Source: JAXLWB01 sp046328715 (GTDB lineage Bacteria > Chloroflexota > Anaerolineae > Caldilineales > Caldilineaceae). From it: a DNA stretch of 64,000 nucleotides. Location of the stretch: the NCBI GenBank assembly GCA_046328715.1, contig JAXLWB010000018.1, forward strand, positions 106,517 to 170,516, written 5' to 3'. Of the stretch, positions 48,239-57,432 are shown piece by piece. A program made the translations under genes and the position numbers. Numbering within the stretch: the stretch's first letter is position 1; each line of letters opens with the position of its first letter. The notes below the pieces were generated by a model. That model did no database searches, was not told the origin of the DNA, and saw only the letters and a program-made list of their open reading frames with translations.

Positions 48239-51220
48239 TCAATCCGTATATTTCAGCCAGATGGGATCCCAGGCCTCAAAGGACAAGTCTGCAACTTGAT
48301 GTAGATTGTTTCCATCGCGATCGACCAACCAAAGTTGACGCTGCCGTGTGCGATTTGAGCTAAAGACAATGGATTGACCATCCGGCGACCAGCTAGGATG
48401 GCTGTCTACTTGCCAACTGTTGTGCGTCAGTTGTTGGGCAGGCCATTCTCCGATCTTCATACTCCAGAGTTCCTCGGCACCACTTTCATCCGAAATGTAA
48501 GCGATTCGCTCCTGATCCGAGGAAAGCGCTGGCGAAGCGATCAATTTGCCATGCTCGTGAAATGTCACTTGCTCTTGTCCACTGGTGCTCTGATCGGCCA
48601 GGAAGATCTGCGGATGTTGCTGCGCACTTGAATCGTTGGTGATGACAAGCTGATAGCGCGAGGTCGCAGAGTAGCGATCACGCAATTTGAGGCGCGTATA
48701 GAGTTGCATGTCTTCCAGGAGCATCAACCCCGATCCATCCGCATTAATGCTGTACAACTCAGGACTTGTATCGCCGTTCGTGTCCCCCAAAAATAGAATT
48801 CTGCCAATGGCCATCGGATCAACCGTGGCGGTTGGCGTCTGGGTTGGGATCGGTGTCGCCGATGGGGTCGGTGTACGGGTCGCAGTTGCGGTAGGCGGCT
48901 TTGTTGCAGTCGCCGTGTTAGTGACCGTGTCGGTTGGCGTAGATGTAGGCGTTGCGCTAGGAGTTGGCGACGCAGTCGGCGTCAGCGTTGACGTGTCGGT
49001 CGGCGCCGGAGTACGAGTTGGAGTATAGGTCGCCGTATCGGTGGCTGTGGGCACGCTGGTTGATGTCGATGTCGGGGTAAGCGTCGCAGTGTTCGTAGCC
49101 GTGGGCAAAGCAGTTGCGGTTCGCGTTGCAGTCGCCGTCGGTGTACGAGTGGCACTTTGTGTTGCAGTCGGATTCACGGTTGCCGTAGGCGTTTGTGTTG
49201 GTACTGGCGTACGTGTCGCAGTATTGGTAGCGGTCGGCACATGCGTCACCGTAGGCGTCGGTGAAGAGGTTGACGTTGGAGCTACGGTTGATGTCAGTGT
49301 AACGGTGCTAGTCTTCGTAATGGTCGGGACCGTTGTTGCAGTTTTCGTCGATGTTGCACTTTTCGTCGATGTCGCAGTATTGGTCGCGGTTGCAGTCGGA
49401 GTTGTTGTGGCCGTGGCTGATGGTTCCGGCGTTGCGGTATGGGTCGGCGCTGCTGTTGGCGTATGCGTTGCAGTCGGTATCACTATTGCCGTTTGCGTCG
49501 ATGTCGCAGTGATGGTTGCGGTAGCAACAGGCTTATGGGCTTCGGTCACTGTGGGTGTTACCAAAGCAGTTGGAGTGAGTGTGACTAACTGGGAGGCAAC
49601 CGAAGAGGACTGTAGGGCTGTCTTGACGGTAGCCGTAAATTCACTGACGGGTACGACTGATTTTGCTGTTGTGGTGAGTGTGAGAGTCAAAGCAAGCGTG
49701 GAAGGTGGAGTTGAGGTGCGGGAAAGCGAAGTTGTAGCCATCAGTGTCGGTGGCGAGGTCGCAGTGGCTTGCTGGGGTGGCTTGGGGGTAGAGGTGGCAA
49801 GCCGCATGGTCTCGGCGTTTTTGGTGATTTGGGCTACCGCCCTGGAAACCTCGTCAGCCGAGCCAGCCACAATTTTGTCCCCTTCGCGCAATCCAGCAAT
49901 GATCTCCACCAGGCTATCACCAATCAAACCGACGGTCACCGTTGTTTCACGCTGTGTGTCGCCATCTTGAACCAGTACGTAATAAATCTGGTCTTTTTCC
50001 AGCAATGCGTCACGCGGAATCACCAATGCGTTTTGTGCACTTTGCAGCGTAACCTTCACTGCGACCATAGTGCCTTCGATTAACTTGGCTTGATCCGCAC
50101 TGCTGGGGACCGAGACCTCGACCAAGGTGCCTTGGCTGCTTCCATAGGGACGTGGCAGCGCACTGACGATGCCACCAATAACCTCATCGCCTAGGCTCGC
50201 CGCGCTGACATCAACCGCCATTTGTTCGTGCAATGGCTCCATTTGGCTGCGCGACAGGTTGAGTTCAATGCGAAATTGTTTTGGATCGACAAGTCGGGCT
50301 ACGGCGCTAAAAGCTTCGGCAGGAGTTTGACTTTCCTGGCTGGAAAGATTGATAAAGCGAATTTGACCGTCGAAGGAGGCAATAAGCTGACCATCAAGGA
50401 GCGCCTTTTTGGTGCGTTCTAGGTTGATCTCAGCCTGACGTTGCGCAAGAATCACAGTTAATGGAATCTCACTTGGAACATCATCCAGGGCTAGCTGCGC
50501 CAACTGCTCTTGGAAGCGCAAAGAGACAATCTCAGTGTTCTCATCATTGCCCACAGCCAGGTCGAGTTCGCTAGCCTGTGTTGCGCTTACATTACTCGTT
50601 GAGGTCAGCGAAGTGGACGAAGAAACGCTCGGTGCAGTACTTGTCGTCACGGCACTGATCGTCACGGCACTGGTAGCGGTAACCGCAGTAGTCGGCGTGA
50701 TGGTGGGTCGTGCTTGTTGCTTGGGCTGTTTGGACTCAGCGTCGCGCAGACGCAACGTAGCCAGTTTGAGGTTCATCTCCGCTTGCAAACGTTGGCGCGC
50801 TAAGGATTTTTGGGCATCCTCGACTGCCTTATTGGCAATCTCTAGGCTCATTTGACCGGTTTCCAGGTCTTGTTCGAGCGAGCTATTGTCAAGTTCGGCA
50901 ATCAAGTCGCCTTGCTTGACGAGGTCTCCATCCTTGACATAAAGTTTGGCAACGCGGCCACTACGCCGGAAGTAAAGTTCTTCCTGGCTAGCCAGCACCA
51001 CCCGCCCAGAATATGTTTCTTCCTGGATCACTTGCCCACGCTGAACTGTAAAGATCGCATCTTGCGCGGTAGGTGTACCCCCTGCTAACCCAGGCGGTAG
51101 TGTAATGGGAATCGGTGTGGGTTCAACGCGGCGTCCGAAGCGACAAGCAGAAAGGATAGGGAGTAGAAGACTCAATAAAAGCAGCAAAGAAATAAAACGA
51201 CGACATCGTTTATCCATCAT
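48239..51220 (-). CDS. Lipoprotein: HlyD-type efflux adaptor + Thr/Pro-rich stalk + C-terminal PD40 (TolB-like) propeller
   Basis: A 993-aa protein. The N terminus is a lipoprotein signal (LLLLLSLLLPILSAC, Cys about residue 26). Residues about 55-450 are a membrane-fusion adaptor: a lipoyl/barrel start (GRVVLASQEELYFRRSGRVAKLYVKDGDLVKQGDLIAELDN), helical hairpin, and a C-terminal barrel (IVSALPRPYG, ALVIPRDALLEKDQIYYVLVQDG). About 480-800 is a Thr/Pro/Ala repeat stalk. About 805-993 is a PD40 beta-propeller-like region (ELYSINADGSGLMLL, HPSWSPDGQSIVFSSNRTRQRQLWLVDRDGNNLH). AAGGAAC precedes the ATG pair. No transporter partner is adjacent. The adaptor-stalk-propeller order is unusual. Confidence 0.85.
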   Translation of the reverse strand: MMDKRCRRFISLLLLLSLLLPILSACRFGRRVEPTPIPITLPPGLAGGTPTAQDAIFTVQRGQVIQEETYSGRVVLASQEELYFRRSGRVAKLYVKDGDLVKQGDLIAELDNSSLEQDLETGQMSLEIANKAVEDAQKSLARQRLQAEMNLKLATLRLRDAESKQPKQQARPTITPTTAVTATSAVTISAVTTSTAPSVSSSTSLTSTSNVSATQASELDLAVGNDENTEIVSLRFQEQLAQLALDDVPSEIPLTVILAQRQAEINLERTKKALLDGQLIASFDGQIRFINLSSQESQTPAEAFSAVARLVDPKQFRIELNLSRSQMEPLHEQMAVDVSAASLGDEVIGGIVSALPRPYGSSQGTLVEVSVPSSADQAKLIEGTMVAVKVTLQSAQNALVIPRDALLEKDQIYYVLVQDGDTQRETTVTVGLIGDSLVEIIAGLREGDKIVAGSADEVSRAVAQITKNAETMRLATSTPKPPQQATATSPPTLMATTSLSRTSTPPSTLALTLTLTTTAKSVVPVSEFTATVKTALQSSSVASQLVTLTPTALVTPTVTEAHKPVATATITATSTQTAIVIPTATHTPTAAPTHTATPEPSATATTTPTATATNTATSTKSATSTKTATTVPTITKTSTVTLTSTVAPTSTSSPTPTVTHVPTATNTATRTPVPTQTPTATVNPTATQSATRTPTATATRTATALPTATNTATLTPTSTSTSVPTATDTATYTPTRTPAPTDTSTLTPTASPTPSATPTSTPTDTVTNTATATKPPTATATRTPTPSATPIPTQTPTATVDPMAIGRILFLGDTNGDTSPELYSINADGSGLMLLEDMQLYTRLKLRDRYSATSRYQLVITNDSSAQQHPQIFLADQSTSGQEQVTFHEHGKLIASPALSSDQERIAYISDESGAEELWSMKIGEWPAQQLTHNSWQVDSHPSWSPDGQSIVFSSNRTRQRQLWLVDRDGNNLHQVADLSFEAWDPIWLKYTD
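48830..49530 (-). repeat. Degenerate tandem repeat coding for the Thr/Pro/Ala stalk
   Basis: On the minus strand ACN-rich codons repeat with a 6-12 nt period (TPTATxTxT-type units), coding about 230 residues. The plus strand looks like a Val-rich frame, which is only the antisense of this repeat. Confidence 0.85.
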
Positions 51221-51431
51221 TAGAGCTGTTCCTTCAAATTATATGATTACAAATATAGAAGGGTAATGCAATTAACAGTTGATGTCACGAGTCCTTTTGT
51301 AGATCGTTAGGTTCCATTCCATCACTAAACAAATACGACAAAAGGACTAGTCCCACCCAGTTTCGCAGCTACAAGCAGCGGCTTTTGTTCTTCAAAATCT
51401 ATCGCAAACAATAACGACGGCCAAAGTACCC

Positions 51432-51469
51432 AAAAAGGAACGAAGAAAATATTGCGCAATTTTCGTTCC
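51432..51469 (-). terminator. Intrinsic terminator after the O-antigen ligase-like gene
   Basis: On the minus strand GGAACG (51469-51464) pairs with CGTTCC (51442-51437), with more pairing inside (AAAAT/ATTTT), followed by five to six T. The rest of the 271-bp gap up to the adaptor gene shows no gene. Confidence 0.85.
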
Positions 51470-51491
51470 GTTCCTCATTTCGTTGTTAACA

Positions 51492-52838
51492 TCAAAAACT
51501 TGTAGCTTCTGCAGGTTGCGGCTCTTGGTCATTCACACTTTGGTAGATCAAAGTCGTTACTGCCAAAATGACCCACGCCAAGGGTGCGGGTTTGGTGCCC
51601 CAAGTTGCAGCATCGACCATTCCATGAAGTAGCATGGCGACAGTCGTAGCCAAGGCACCTGCAGCAATAGCAGAGCGAATCGCCAGGGCGCGCTTACGTC
51701 GGCGCTGGTTGTGGTGTGAGCGATGCTGATCATAGTTAAGAGACTCTTCTTGCCGAAGATCAGCAAGCTGGCGCAGTGTTTTAATTTGCACCACAAGTGC
51801 CCCAATCCACAGCCATAAAAATACAATCAAACCTGGTAGACCGAGATCTAGACCGACTTGCAATAACAAATTGTGGGCATGAGGAATTGTACCCTTTGAA
51901 AAGAGCTGCGGCAGAAGCAAAGGCATCATCTGCTCAAAGCTACCCAAGCCAATCCCAAAGAGTGGATAGTTGACCAGCGCCCAAAACGAACCTACCCAAA
52001 TCTCCCAGCGCCCACTCAAAGAGGTGACCGAACCATCACTTCCAATCGATTGGGCCAAGAGTACAAGTCCGTCCCAAGAACTCACGCTCACGATGGCGGC
52101 AAGAATCACACCTACGATCAGCAGTGTCCACCGCCAGTAAAGCGTAAACAATAAAATCAATGCCACAGTCAGAGCCAGATAACCTCCCCGGCTTTGAGCC
52201 AAGATGAAGGTTGCAGCCATCAGAACAGCAGCCGCTGCAAAAAACAGCGTGATCAGACGTCGTCCCCAATCTCGTCGACTCCAACCCCAGCCGAGTGCGA
52301 TGGCAACTGTAAACGGAATCGGCAACAGTAGATTACCTGCCAGGATATTGGAATTGACAGTTTCTCCCGTACCTAGCAGATCGATTGGTTGTGAGCGGTT
52401 TACCTCATTATCAAAAAAGATAAGTTTGTTCGGTATGTTCTTTAGAATGGCTGGGCCAAATGCAGCCAAGGCTAATCCAACAACACCAATCCCCAAAATC
52501 AACCAGATCGGGCGTGCTTGCAGAAAGGCAGAGTTGATCAACGCAAAGTAAAGGGCAACACCACCGCTCAAGATACCCAACGCCAACCATGAAGCTTCAG
52601 GCGTAGAAGAAAGCAGGCAGCATACCACACCCCATAACAACAAAAGCAGCGCAGGTAGATTCAGCGGTGAGGTCGGACCAAGTCGCTTTCGATAGATCAA
52701 CCGGATCGGCCAGAACAAGAAGAGCAATGCAATCGCCCAAGGATACGCCCATTCGTCCCAAAAATATTCGGGGAGCAGCAAGGAGGGCAATAATAGCGCC
52801 ACCCAAACTGGCTCTAGCTCCAGAAGTAGGTTTAACAT
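51492..52838 (-). CDS. O-antigen ligase/polymerase-like membrane protein (Wzy_C family)
   Basis: A 448-aa protein with about 11-12 hydrophobic helices and the large periplasmic loop typical of the family, ending in NYPLFGIGLGSFEQMMPLLLPQ...HAHNLLLQVGLDLGLPGLIVFLWLW. The HAHN motif and preceding G-x-G match the catalytic-site region of O-antigen ligase/Wzy proteins, which join or polymerise lipid-linked glycans on the outer face of the membrane. In a phylum without classical LPS it probably acts on an exopolysaccharide or glycoprotein glycan. It is divergent from the Wzz/BY-kinase gene. Confidence 0.87.
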   Translation of the reverse strand: MLNLLLELEPVWVALLLPSLLLPEYFWDEWAYPWAIALLFLFWPIRLIYRKRLGPTSPLNLPALLLLLWGVVCCLLSSTPEASWLALGILSGGVALYFALINSAFLQARPIWLILGIGVVGLALAAFGPAILKNIPNKLIFFDNEVNRSQPIDLLGTGETVNSNILAGNLLLPIPFTVAIALGWGWSRRDWGRRLITLFFAAAAVLMAATFILAQSRGGYLALTVALILLFTLYWRWTLLIVGVILAAIVSVSSWDGLVLLAQSIGSDGSVTSLSGRWEIWVGSFWALVNYPLFGIGLGSFEQMMPLLLPQLFSKGTIPHAHNLLLQVGLDLGLPGLIVFLWLWIGALVVQIKTLRQLADLRQEESLNYDQHRSHHNQRRRKRALAIRSAIAAGALATTVAMLLHGMVDAATWGTKPAPLAWVILAVTTLIYQSVNDQEPQPAEATSF

Positions 52839-53213
52839 GAATACAAGTTCACCAAGAGAAAGTTAAAGCCGTTAAAAAGTAAATATTTAGGCAAATGACG
52901 TATTTACATAGTCAAAGAACATGTTATACTGATTTACACAGTGTGTCCAATAAGTCATTCAGACTTACAAATAATCGACACAAAAGTAAAAGCATTGCAA
53001 CCCTCAAAGCACAATCCACGGATTTCTAGGGAAACTTTTCAAATAGGGCATATACCTGATTGTAGGAAGTCAAAGCCTGAAATCTTATTATTTATTCAGA
53101 TATTATTAAGTAATATGAAAAATATCTTAAACGCTCTTAGAAATTATGACCTATTTGGTAGTCGTGGTACAATACATTCTAATAATTACTTAACAAGTAC
53201 AAAGGGAGTTTAC
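52839..53213. other. AT-rich divergent region of the exopolysaccharide genes
   Basis: A 375-bp region clearly richer in A/T than the surroundings. It carries the candidate promoter at 52903-52930 and a second possible -10 TACAAT at 53168-53173. A long leader of up to 280 nt would precede the kinase start. Short in-frame extension upstream of GTG 53214 is not protein-like. Confidence 0.5.
52903..52930 (+). promoter_or_regulatory. Candidate promoter for the Wzz/BY-kinase operon
   Basis: TTTACA (52903-52908), a 16-bp spacer, and TATACT (52925-52930). Confidence 0.55.
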
Positions 53214-55013
53214 GTGTTAGACTTACCTCACAACTCTGCGTCTGGCAATCAAGCCTTTTTAGGAACAGGCGAACTTGATCTAAAAATGTATGCTCGCCTG
53301 CTTCTACAATGGGCATGGTTGATCATTCTTTGCACGGTTGTCGCCGCTGTTGCAGGCTATATTGTCAGCGATCTCTCCGTTCCCATCTATCAGACCTCTT
53401 CAACGCTCCTCGTAAATTCTGGTCGCAATACGTCGGTCACCTATCAAGACATGGTATCTGGCAGCAACTCGGGACAAACCTATGCAGAACTAATCGTTCG
53501 CCCCACGACACTCGCCAAGGTCGCCCAACAACTCAATGTAACACCAGAAGTGCTTGATGAGGCGCTTACTTCGGTAAGCGCGACGCTTGTGCGCGATACC
53601 CAGTTGATGAAAGTGACCATTGAAGGTACATCACCCGAAGTGGTGGCGGTGGTTGCCAATGCCCTACCTTTGGTCTTTAGCGACGAATTGAATACGGTAC
53701 AGGCTGAACGATTTAAAGAAGCCAAGAGCAACTTGGAGCAACGAATCCAAGCCCTTGGCGATCAGATTGACCAGACACAAATCGCCATTTCGCGCATCGG
53801 AGATTCGTACACTCCCGAAGAAGGGGTGGATCTCAACCGCCTGCGCAATCAGTTGACTCAACTGCAGGGCAACTACAATAGCTTGTTGCAAAGTTTGGAA
53901 ACCCTCAATCTGACTGCGGCACAGACAGGTGACAAGATTACGATTGTAGAACAAGCGAAGGTGCCAACCACTCCGATCAGACCGCGCAAACTGAACAATA
54001 CATTGCTGGCAGCCATCGTTGGTGCCATGCTTGCCTTAGGCATTATCTTCTTAATTGATTATCTCGATGATCGGGTGCGCACACCGCAAGATCTGGAACG
54101 GATCGTTGACACCTCAGTGTTGAGCACGATTTCGCAACTGCCAGGCCAGAAGAACATGCGCTGGCGACGAAAGTCAAGGAAAGACGAGGCGCCACCACCG
54201 CTCATCTCCATCAACGAGCCGCGTCATCCAATTGCAGAGTCTTACCGCACACTGCGCTCAAATCTTCAGTTTGCCAGTGTCGACGTTGAACTCAATGCGC
54301 TACTGATCACCAGCGCCACAGAGTCAGAAGGAAAAACCACAACGGCTGCCAACCTCGGTGTCGTCATGGCGCAATCCGGGAAACGTGTCATCCTAATCGA
54401 TGCCGATCTGCGCAAGCCACGGCTCAATCGCTATTTCAATTTGCCACGTACCCCTGGGCTCACCGAAGCATTGTGGATCGAAGACGAATCAGTCACCGCC
54501 TACTTGCGTGACACAGAAGTCAACGGGTTGCGTGTGCTGAGTAGCGGCAAAATTCCGCCCAATCCCGCAGACCTGCTTGGTTCACATCGGATGCAGCGTC
54601 TGGTTGAGGCGCTCAAAAAAGAGGCGGATATTATTATCTTCGATGCGCCACCAGTGTTAGCCGTAACCGATTCAGCGATCCTTTCACAGCTTACCCAAGG
54701 GGTTTTGCTCGTGATCGACACCAGCCGCACGACGCGCGCTTCGGTAAGTCGAGCATTGGAGACATTAGCCCACGCAAAGGCAAACCTCTTTGGCGTTGTC
54801 TTTAATCGTATGCTGCGCGATGCGCGCTCTTATGGGTACTATTACTACGATTCCTATGACCGTTATTATGGCGACGACGTAGATAGTTCAACACCGCCTA
54901 GCAGCCCTGACAATGGATCAACACCCGGTGGTTCTGGCCCAAGTGTAAAGTCTACGCCACGTCAACCTTCGACAAATGGCTATCGTTCGCCACAGCCGCA
55001 ACACAGCAGTTAA
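53214..55013 (+). CDS. Polysaccharide co-polymerase / bacterial tyrosine autokinase (Wzz-Wzc type)
   Basis: A 599-aa protein. The N-terminal Wzz-like part starts with MYARLLLQWAWLIILCTVVAAVAGYIVS (TM1), then an extracytoplasmic coiled region and TM2 near residue 265 (LLAAIVGAMLALGIIFLIDYL) preceded by the PxxP-rich AKVPTTPIRPRK. The cytoplasmic BY-kinase has Walker A SATESEGKTTTAANLG (about 363), Walker A' VILIDADLRKP and Walker B DIIIFDAPPV, and ends in a Tyr cluster (SYGYYYYDSYDRYYGDD), the autophosphorylation site. GTG 53214 has AAAGGGAG upstream. It controls glycan chain length and export, with the phosphatase 2 bp downstream. Confidence 0.92.
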   Translation: MLDLPHNSASGNQAFLGTGELDLKMYARLLLQWAWLIILCTVVAAVAGYIVSDLSVPIYQTSSTLLVNSGRNTSVTYQDMVSGSNSGQTYAELIVRPTTLAKVAQQLNVTPEVLDEALTSVSATLVRDTQLMKVTIEGTSPEVVAVVANALPLVFSDELNTVQAERFKEAKSNLEQRIQALGDQIDQTQIAISRIGDSYTPEEGVDLNRLRNQLTQLQGNYNSLLQSLETLNLTAAQTGDKITIVEQAKVPTTPIRPRKLNNTLLAAIVGAMLALGIIFLIDYLDDRVRTPQDLERIVDTSVLSTISQLPGQKNMRWRRKSRKDEAPPPLISINEPRHPIAESYRTLRSNLQFASVDVELNALLITSATESEGKTTTAANLGVVMAQSGKRVILIDADLRKPRLNRYFNLPRTPGLTEALWIEDESVTAYLRDTEVNGLRVLSSGKIPPNPADLLGSHRMQRLVEALKKEADIIIFDAPPVLAVTDSAILSQLTQGVLLVIDTSRTTRASVSRALETLAHAKANLFGVVFNRMLRDARSYGYYYYDSYDRYYGDDVDSSTPPSSPDNGSTPGGSGPSVKSTPRQPSTNGYRSPQPQHSS

Positions 55014-55015
55014 TT

Positions 55016-55615
55016 ATGTTTTCTATCCTTTTTGTTTGTACCGCCAATTTGTGCCGTTCCCCGGTTGCGGAACGGCTCTTTAGCAAGGCCGTAAAACTCA
55101 CCTACCCTAACCATACCTGGCAGGTATACTCTGCTGGGGTTTGGGCAGACCGAGGGCGTGGTTCACCCTCCCGCTTGGTCAAAGCTGCAACAACGAAAGG
55201 CCTAGATTTACATCCACATCGAAGCCAAAATGTAGAGCAATTGGACCTAGCCACGATTGATGTGATTTTGACAATGGAGGCAGGACAGTGTGAAGCGTTG
55301 CGCGCTGAGTTCCCCAAACTCGCTCTGCGAATTTATCAATTAAGCGCACTCGCTGGTCCTCGGTACGATATTGCAGACCCCTACGGTGGTTCTGAACAAG
55401 AATACTCGTACATGATCGACGAGCTGAGTTTATTGATTAACAAAGCGTTGCCGCGGATTGTTGAAATGGCAGAAAAAGTACATGAAGAGACAACGCAAAC
55501 TATGGCGCCGGCTACGAAACCTTCTGATAGCGTTAATAATAGCCGCCATAGCAATTCTGTTCGTGCTGATCGTACGCATCGGCCAATCTTTGAACCAAGC
55601 CTATCAGGCAGCTGA
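55016..55615 (+). CDS. Low-molecular-weight protein-tyrosine phosphatase (Wzb-type)
   Basis: A 199-aa phosphatase. The P-loop CTANLCRSPVAERLF (C-x5-R, residues about 8-14) and the catalytic Asp in IADPYGG (about 121) are present. It presumably dephosphorylates the tyrosine kinase just upstream (2-bp gap), as Wzb does for Wzc. The catalytic domain ends near residue 150; the last 50 residues are a polar, basic tail that overlaps the start of the next gene in another frame. The tail may therefore be a by-product of overlap. Confidence 0.92.
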   Translation: MFSILFVCTANLCRSPVAERLFSKAVKLTYPNHTWQVYSAGVWADRGRGSPSRLVKAATTKGLDLHPHRSQNVEQLDLATIDVILTMEAGQCEALRAEFPKLALRIYQLSALAGPRYDIADPYGGSEQEYSYMIDELSLLINKALPRIVEMAEKVHEETTQTMAPATKPSDSVNNSRHSNSVRADRTHRPIFEPSLSGS

Positions 55616-57374
55616 TCATCTGGTCCAGGTCATCAGTGGCCCTGCGCTCGATGACCGGACTTATCCGCTGGCTGAATCCTTCATGAACCAGACCATTCAA
55701 GCGTTGGGTGTAGCCGACACAAACCTGAATTGGTTGCGTCCGCTCACAACTCGCTTGACTTGGCTACCGCAAATCGGTCCCACGATCAGCGCAGCACCTA
55801 CCTTACTGCACGTTGGCGTTCAACTTGCAGACATTGGCAATCAGTTTCTCGTCGTTGCCGAACCACAACTCAAGCAATCCACAGATAGCACCACACTCAC
55901 CAGATTGCCTATGCTCCTGGCCAGCGCCAGCCAAAAGCTGCCGCAGCTAGAAGAACAAATCGCCGATGTACAAGCACAACTAGCCACGATTCCGGAGGAG
56001 CAATTGCTCTCCTCCGTGGCGCAGCAGGTCAAAACTTTGCAGGCAGGGATCGCAATTTTCCATGCTGCACTCAAGCTAAATGACCAGTTACCGAAAATTT
56101 TGGGCAACGAAGAAAGACAACGCTACCTGGTGTTGGTACAGAACAATTACGAATTGCGTGCCAGTGGCGGATTTATCACAGCGATTGGCTTGCTCACCGT
56201 ACACGAAGGCAAAGTCATCAGTTTTGAAGCCAAAGACAGCTACGATGCACCAGATGGAGACGGACCCTTTCCGCTCGCTCCATTGCCAATGCAGCGCTAT
56301 ATGCATATCGATTCGCTGCTCTTGCGTGATGTGAACTGGTCACCCGACCTGCCGACCACAGCTCAGTTAGCGGTCGATCTCTACGGCCAAAGCACAGGGC
56401 TACGAGTTGACGGTGTCATCACACTCGATCTGCGTGGTGTGGAGCTTTTTGTGGAAGCGCTCCAGCCATTAAGTGTGCCAGGCAACACCGAGCCCATCAC
56501 GGCGCAGAATGTCGTCGCTCAGAGCAAAGCAATGTGGGCCATGCCACCCACCTTGAAAGATGCGGGCCAAGCCGCAAAAGAAAAGTGGTGGAAACAGCGC
56601 AAAGATTTCATCCCGCTCTTGGCCACCGCACTCCTCAACCGTATGCAAAGTGGCGGTGCCAGTACCACGGCAATTGCAACGGCGTTTTATCAAGCGATGC
56701 AAGAGCGTGCCTTGCAAATCTGGAGTAGAGAACCAGCGATTGAAAACGCATTGGCCGATCTGGGCTGGGATGGCAGCGTAAAACCGCCCAAGGGCGAAGA
56801 TTTCCTGGCATTGGTCGACGCTAACATGGGCTATAACAAGGTAGACGCCGTCATGGAGCGAGCTTTGACCTACCAGGTGCAGTGGAAAGATGGCGTGGGA
56901 CAACCAGCCGTAGCAACCGTATTGATCACCTATCGCCACCAATTGAGCGTGCCTGGCCACCTCTGCGATGCTCGACCACAATATGGCGACCAATACGACG
57001 ATATGATGGCCCGTTGCTATTTCGATTTTGTGCGCCTTTACGCACCAGCAGGCAGCGCATTGATTGCAATCAACGGGCTGGATCCAGCCTCCTTGATCAA
57101 CCAGCACGGCGAAGGCGGCAGTGAAGTCTTTGGCGGCTATTTGGTGGTCAAACCTGGCGAAGAGAAACAGGTCGTCATGCAATATCGCCTGCCCGCTTCC
57201 ATTCAGCGCCAGGGCTATCGACTCACCATACGCAAACAGTCAGGCGTGCCACAATTGCCCTTCAATGGCTGGATCGCAGGAGTCAACCTGGACGGTGAGG
57301 AGTTCGAGGCGCTCAGCCAGGAGCTAACTATTCAAGACGGACTCTTTATCTGGGATAGCGCAAAAAGTGAATGA
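55482..57374 (+). CDS. DUF4012-type membrane-anchored extracytoplasmic protein
   Basis: A 630-aa protein with a very basic N terminus (KRQRKLWRRLRN), one membrane helix (about residues 14-34, LLIALIIAAIAILFVLIV) and a large outer domain of the DUF4012 family (YLVLVQNNYELRASGGFITAIG near 220, ending with a beta-rich segment RLTIRKQSGVPQLPF). DUF4012 proteins occur in Gram-positive and Chloroflexota exopolysaccharide loci; their role is not settled. ATG 55482 lies inside the phosphatase gene, a 134-bp overlap in a different frame; a TTG at 55458 is the alternative. Probable translational coupling. Confidence 0.85.
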   Translation: MKRQRKLWRRLRNLLIALIIAAIAILFVLIVRIGQSLNQAYQAADHLVQVISGPALDDRTYPLAESFMNQTIQALGVADTNLNWLRPLTTRLTWLPQIGPTISAAPTLLHVGVQLADIGNQFLVVAEPQLKQSTDSTTLTRLPMLLASASQKLPQLEEQIADVQAQLATIPEEQLLSSVAQQVKTLQAGIAIFHAALKLNDQLPKILGNEERQRYLVLVQNNYELRASGGFITAIGLLTVHEGKVISFEAKDSYDAPDGDGPFPLAPLPMQRYMHIDSLLLRDVNWSPDLPTTAQLAVDLYGQSTGLRVDGVITLDLRGVELFVEALQPLSVPGNTEPITAQNVVAQSKAMWAMPPTLKDAGQAAKEKWWKQRKDFIPLLATALLNRMQSGGASTTAIATAFYQAMQERALQIWSREPAIENALADLGWDGSVKPPKGEDFLALVDANMGYNKVDAVMERALTYQVQWKDGVGQPAVATVLITYRHQLSVPGHLCDARPQYGDQYDDMMARCYFDFVRLYAPAGSALIAINGLDPASLINQHGEGGSEVFGGYLVVKPGEEKQVVMQYRLPASIQRQGYRLTIRKQSGVPQLPFNGWIAGVNLDGEEFEALSQELTIQDGLFIWDSAKSE

Positions 57375-57432
57375 GGGTTTATCTTCATTCGTGCCACATC
57401 CAAAGAGTTTTTATAAGAGGAGAATGTAACAG

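Noticed and set aside
48820..49530. Possible CRISPR array or satellite
   Set aside because: Units are degenerate, 6-12 nt, coding and in frame; there are no spacers of constant length.
48708..49970. Long plus-strand frames rich in Val/Ala/Gly opposite the Thr-rich stalk
   Set aside because: They are the antisense of ACN/CCN-rich codons; composition is extreme, and the minus-strand protein has clear domains on both sides.
56469..57182. 237-codon minus-strand frame
   Set aside because: Shadow of the DUF4012 gene; no start signal and no recognised motif.
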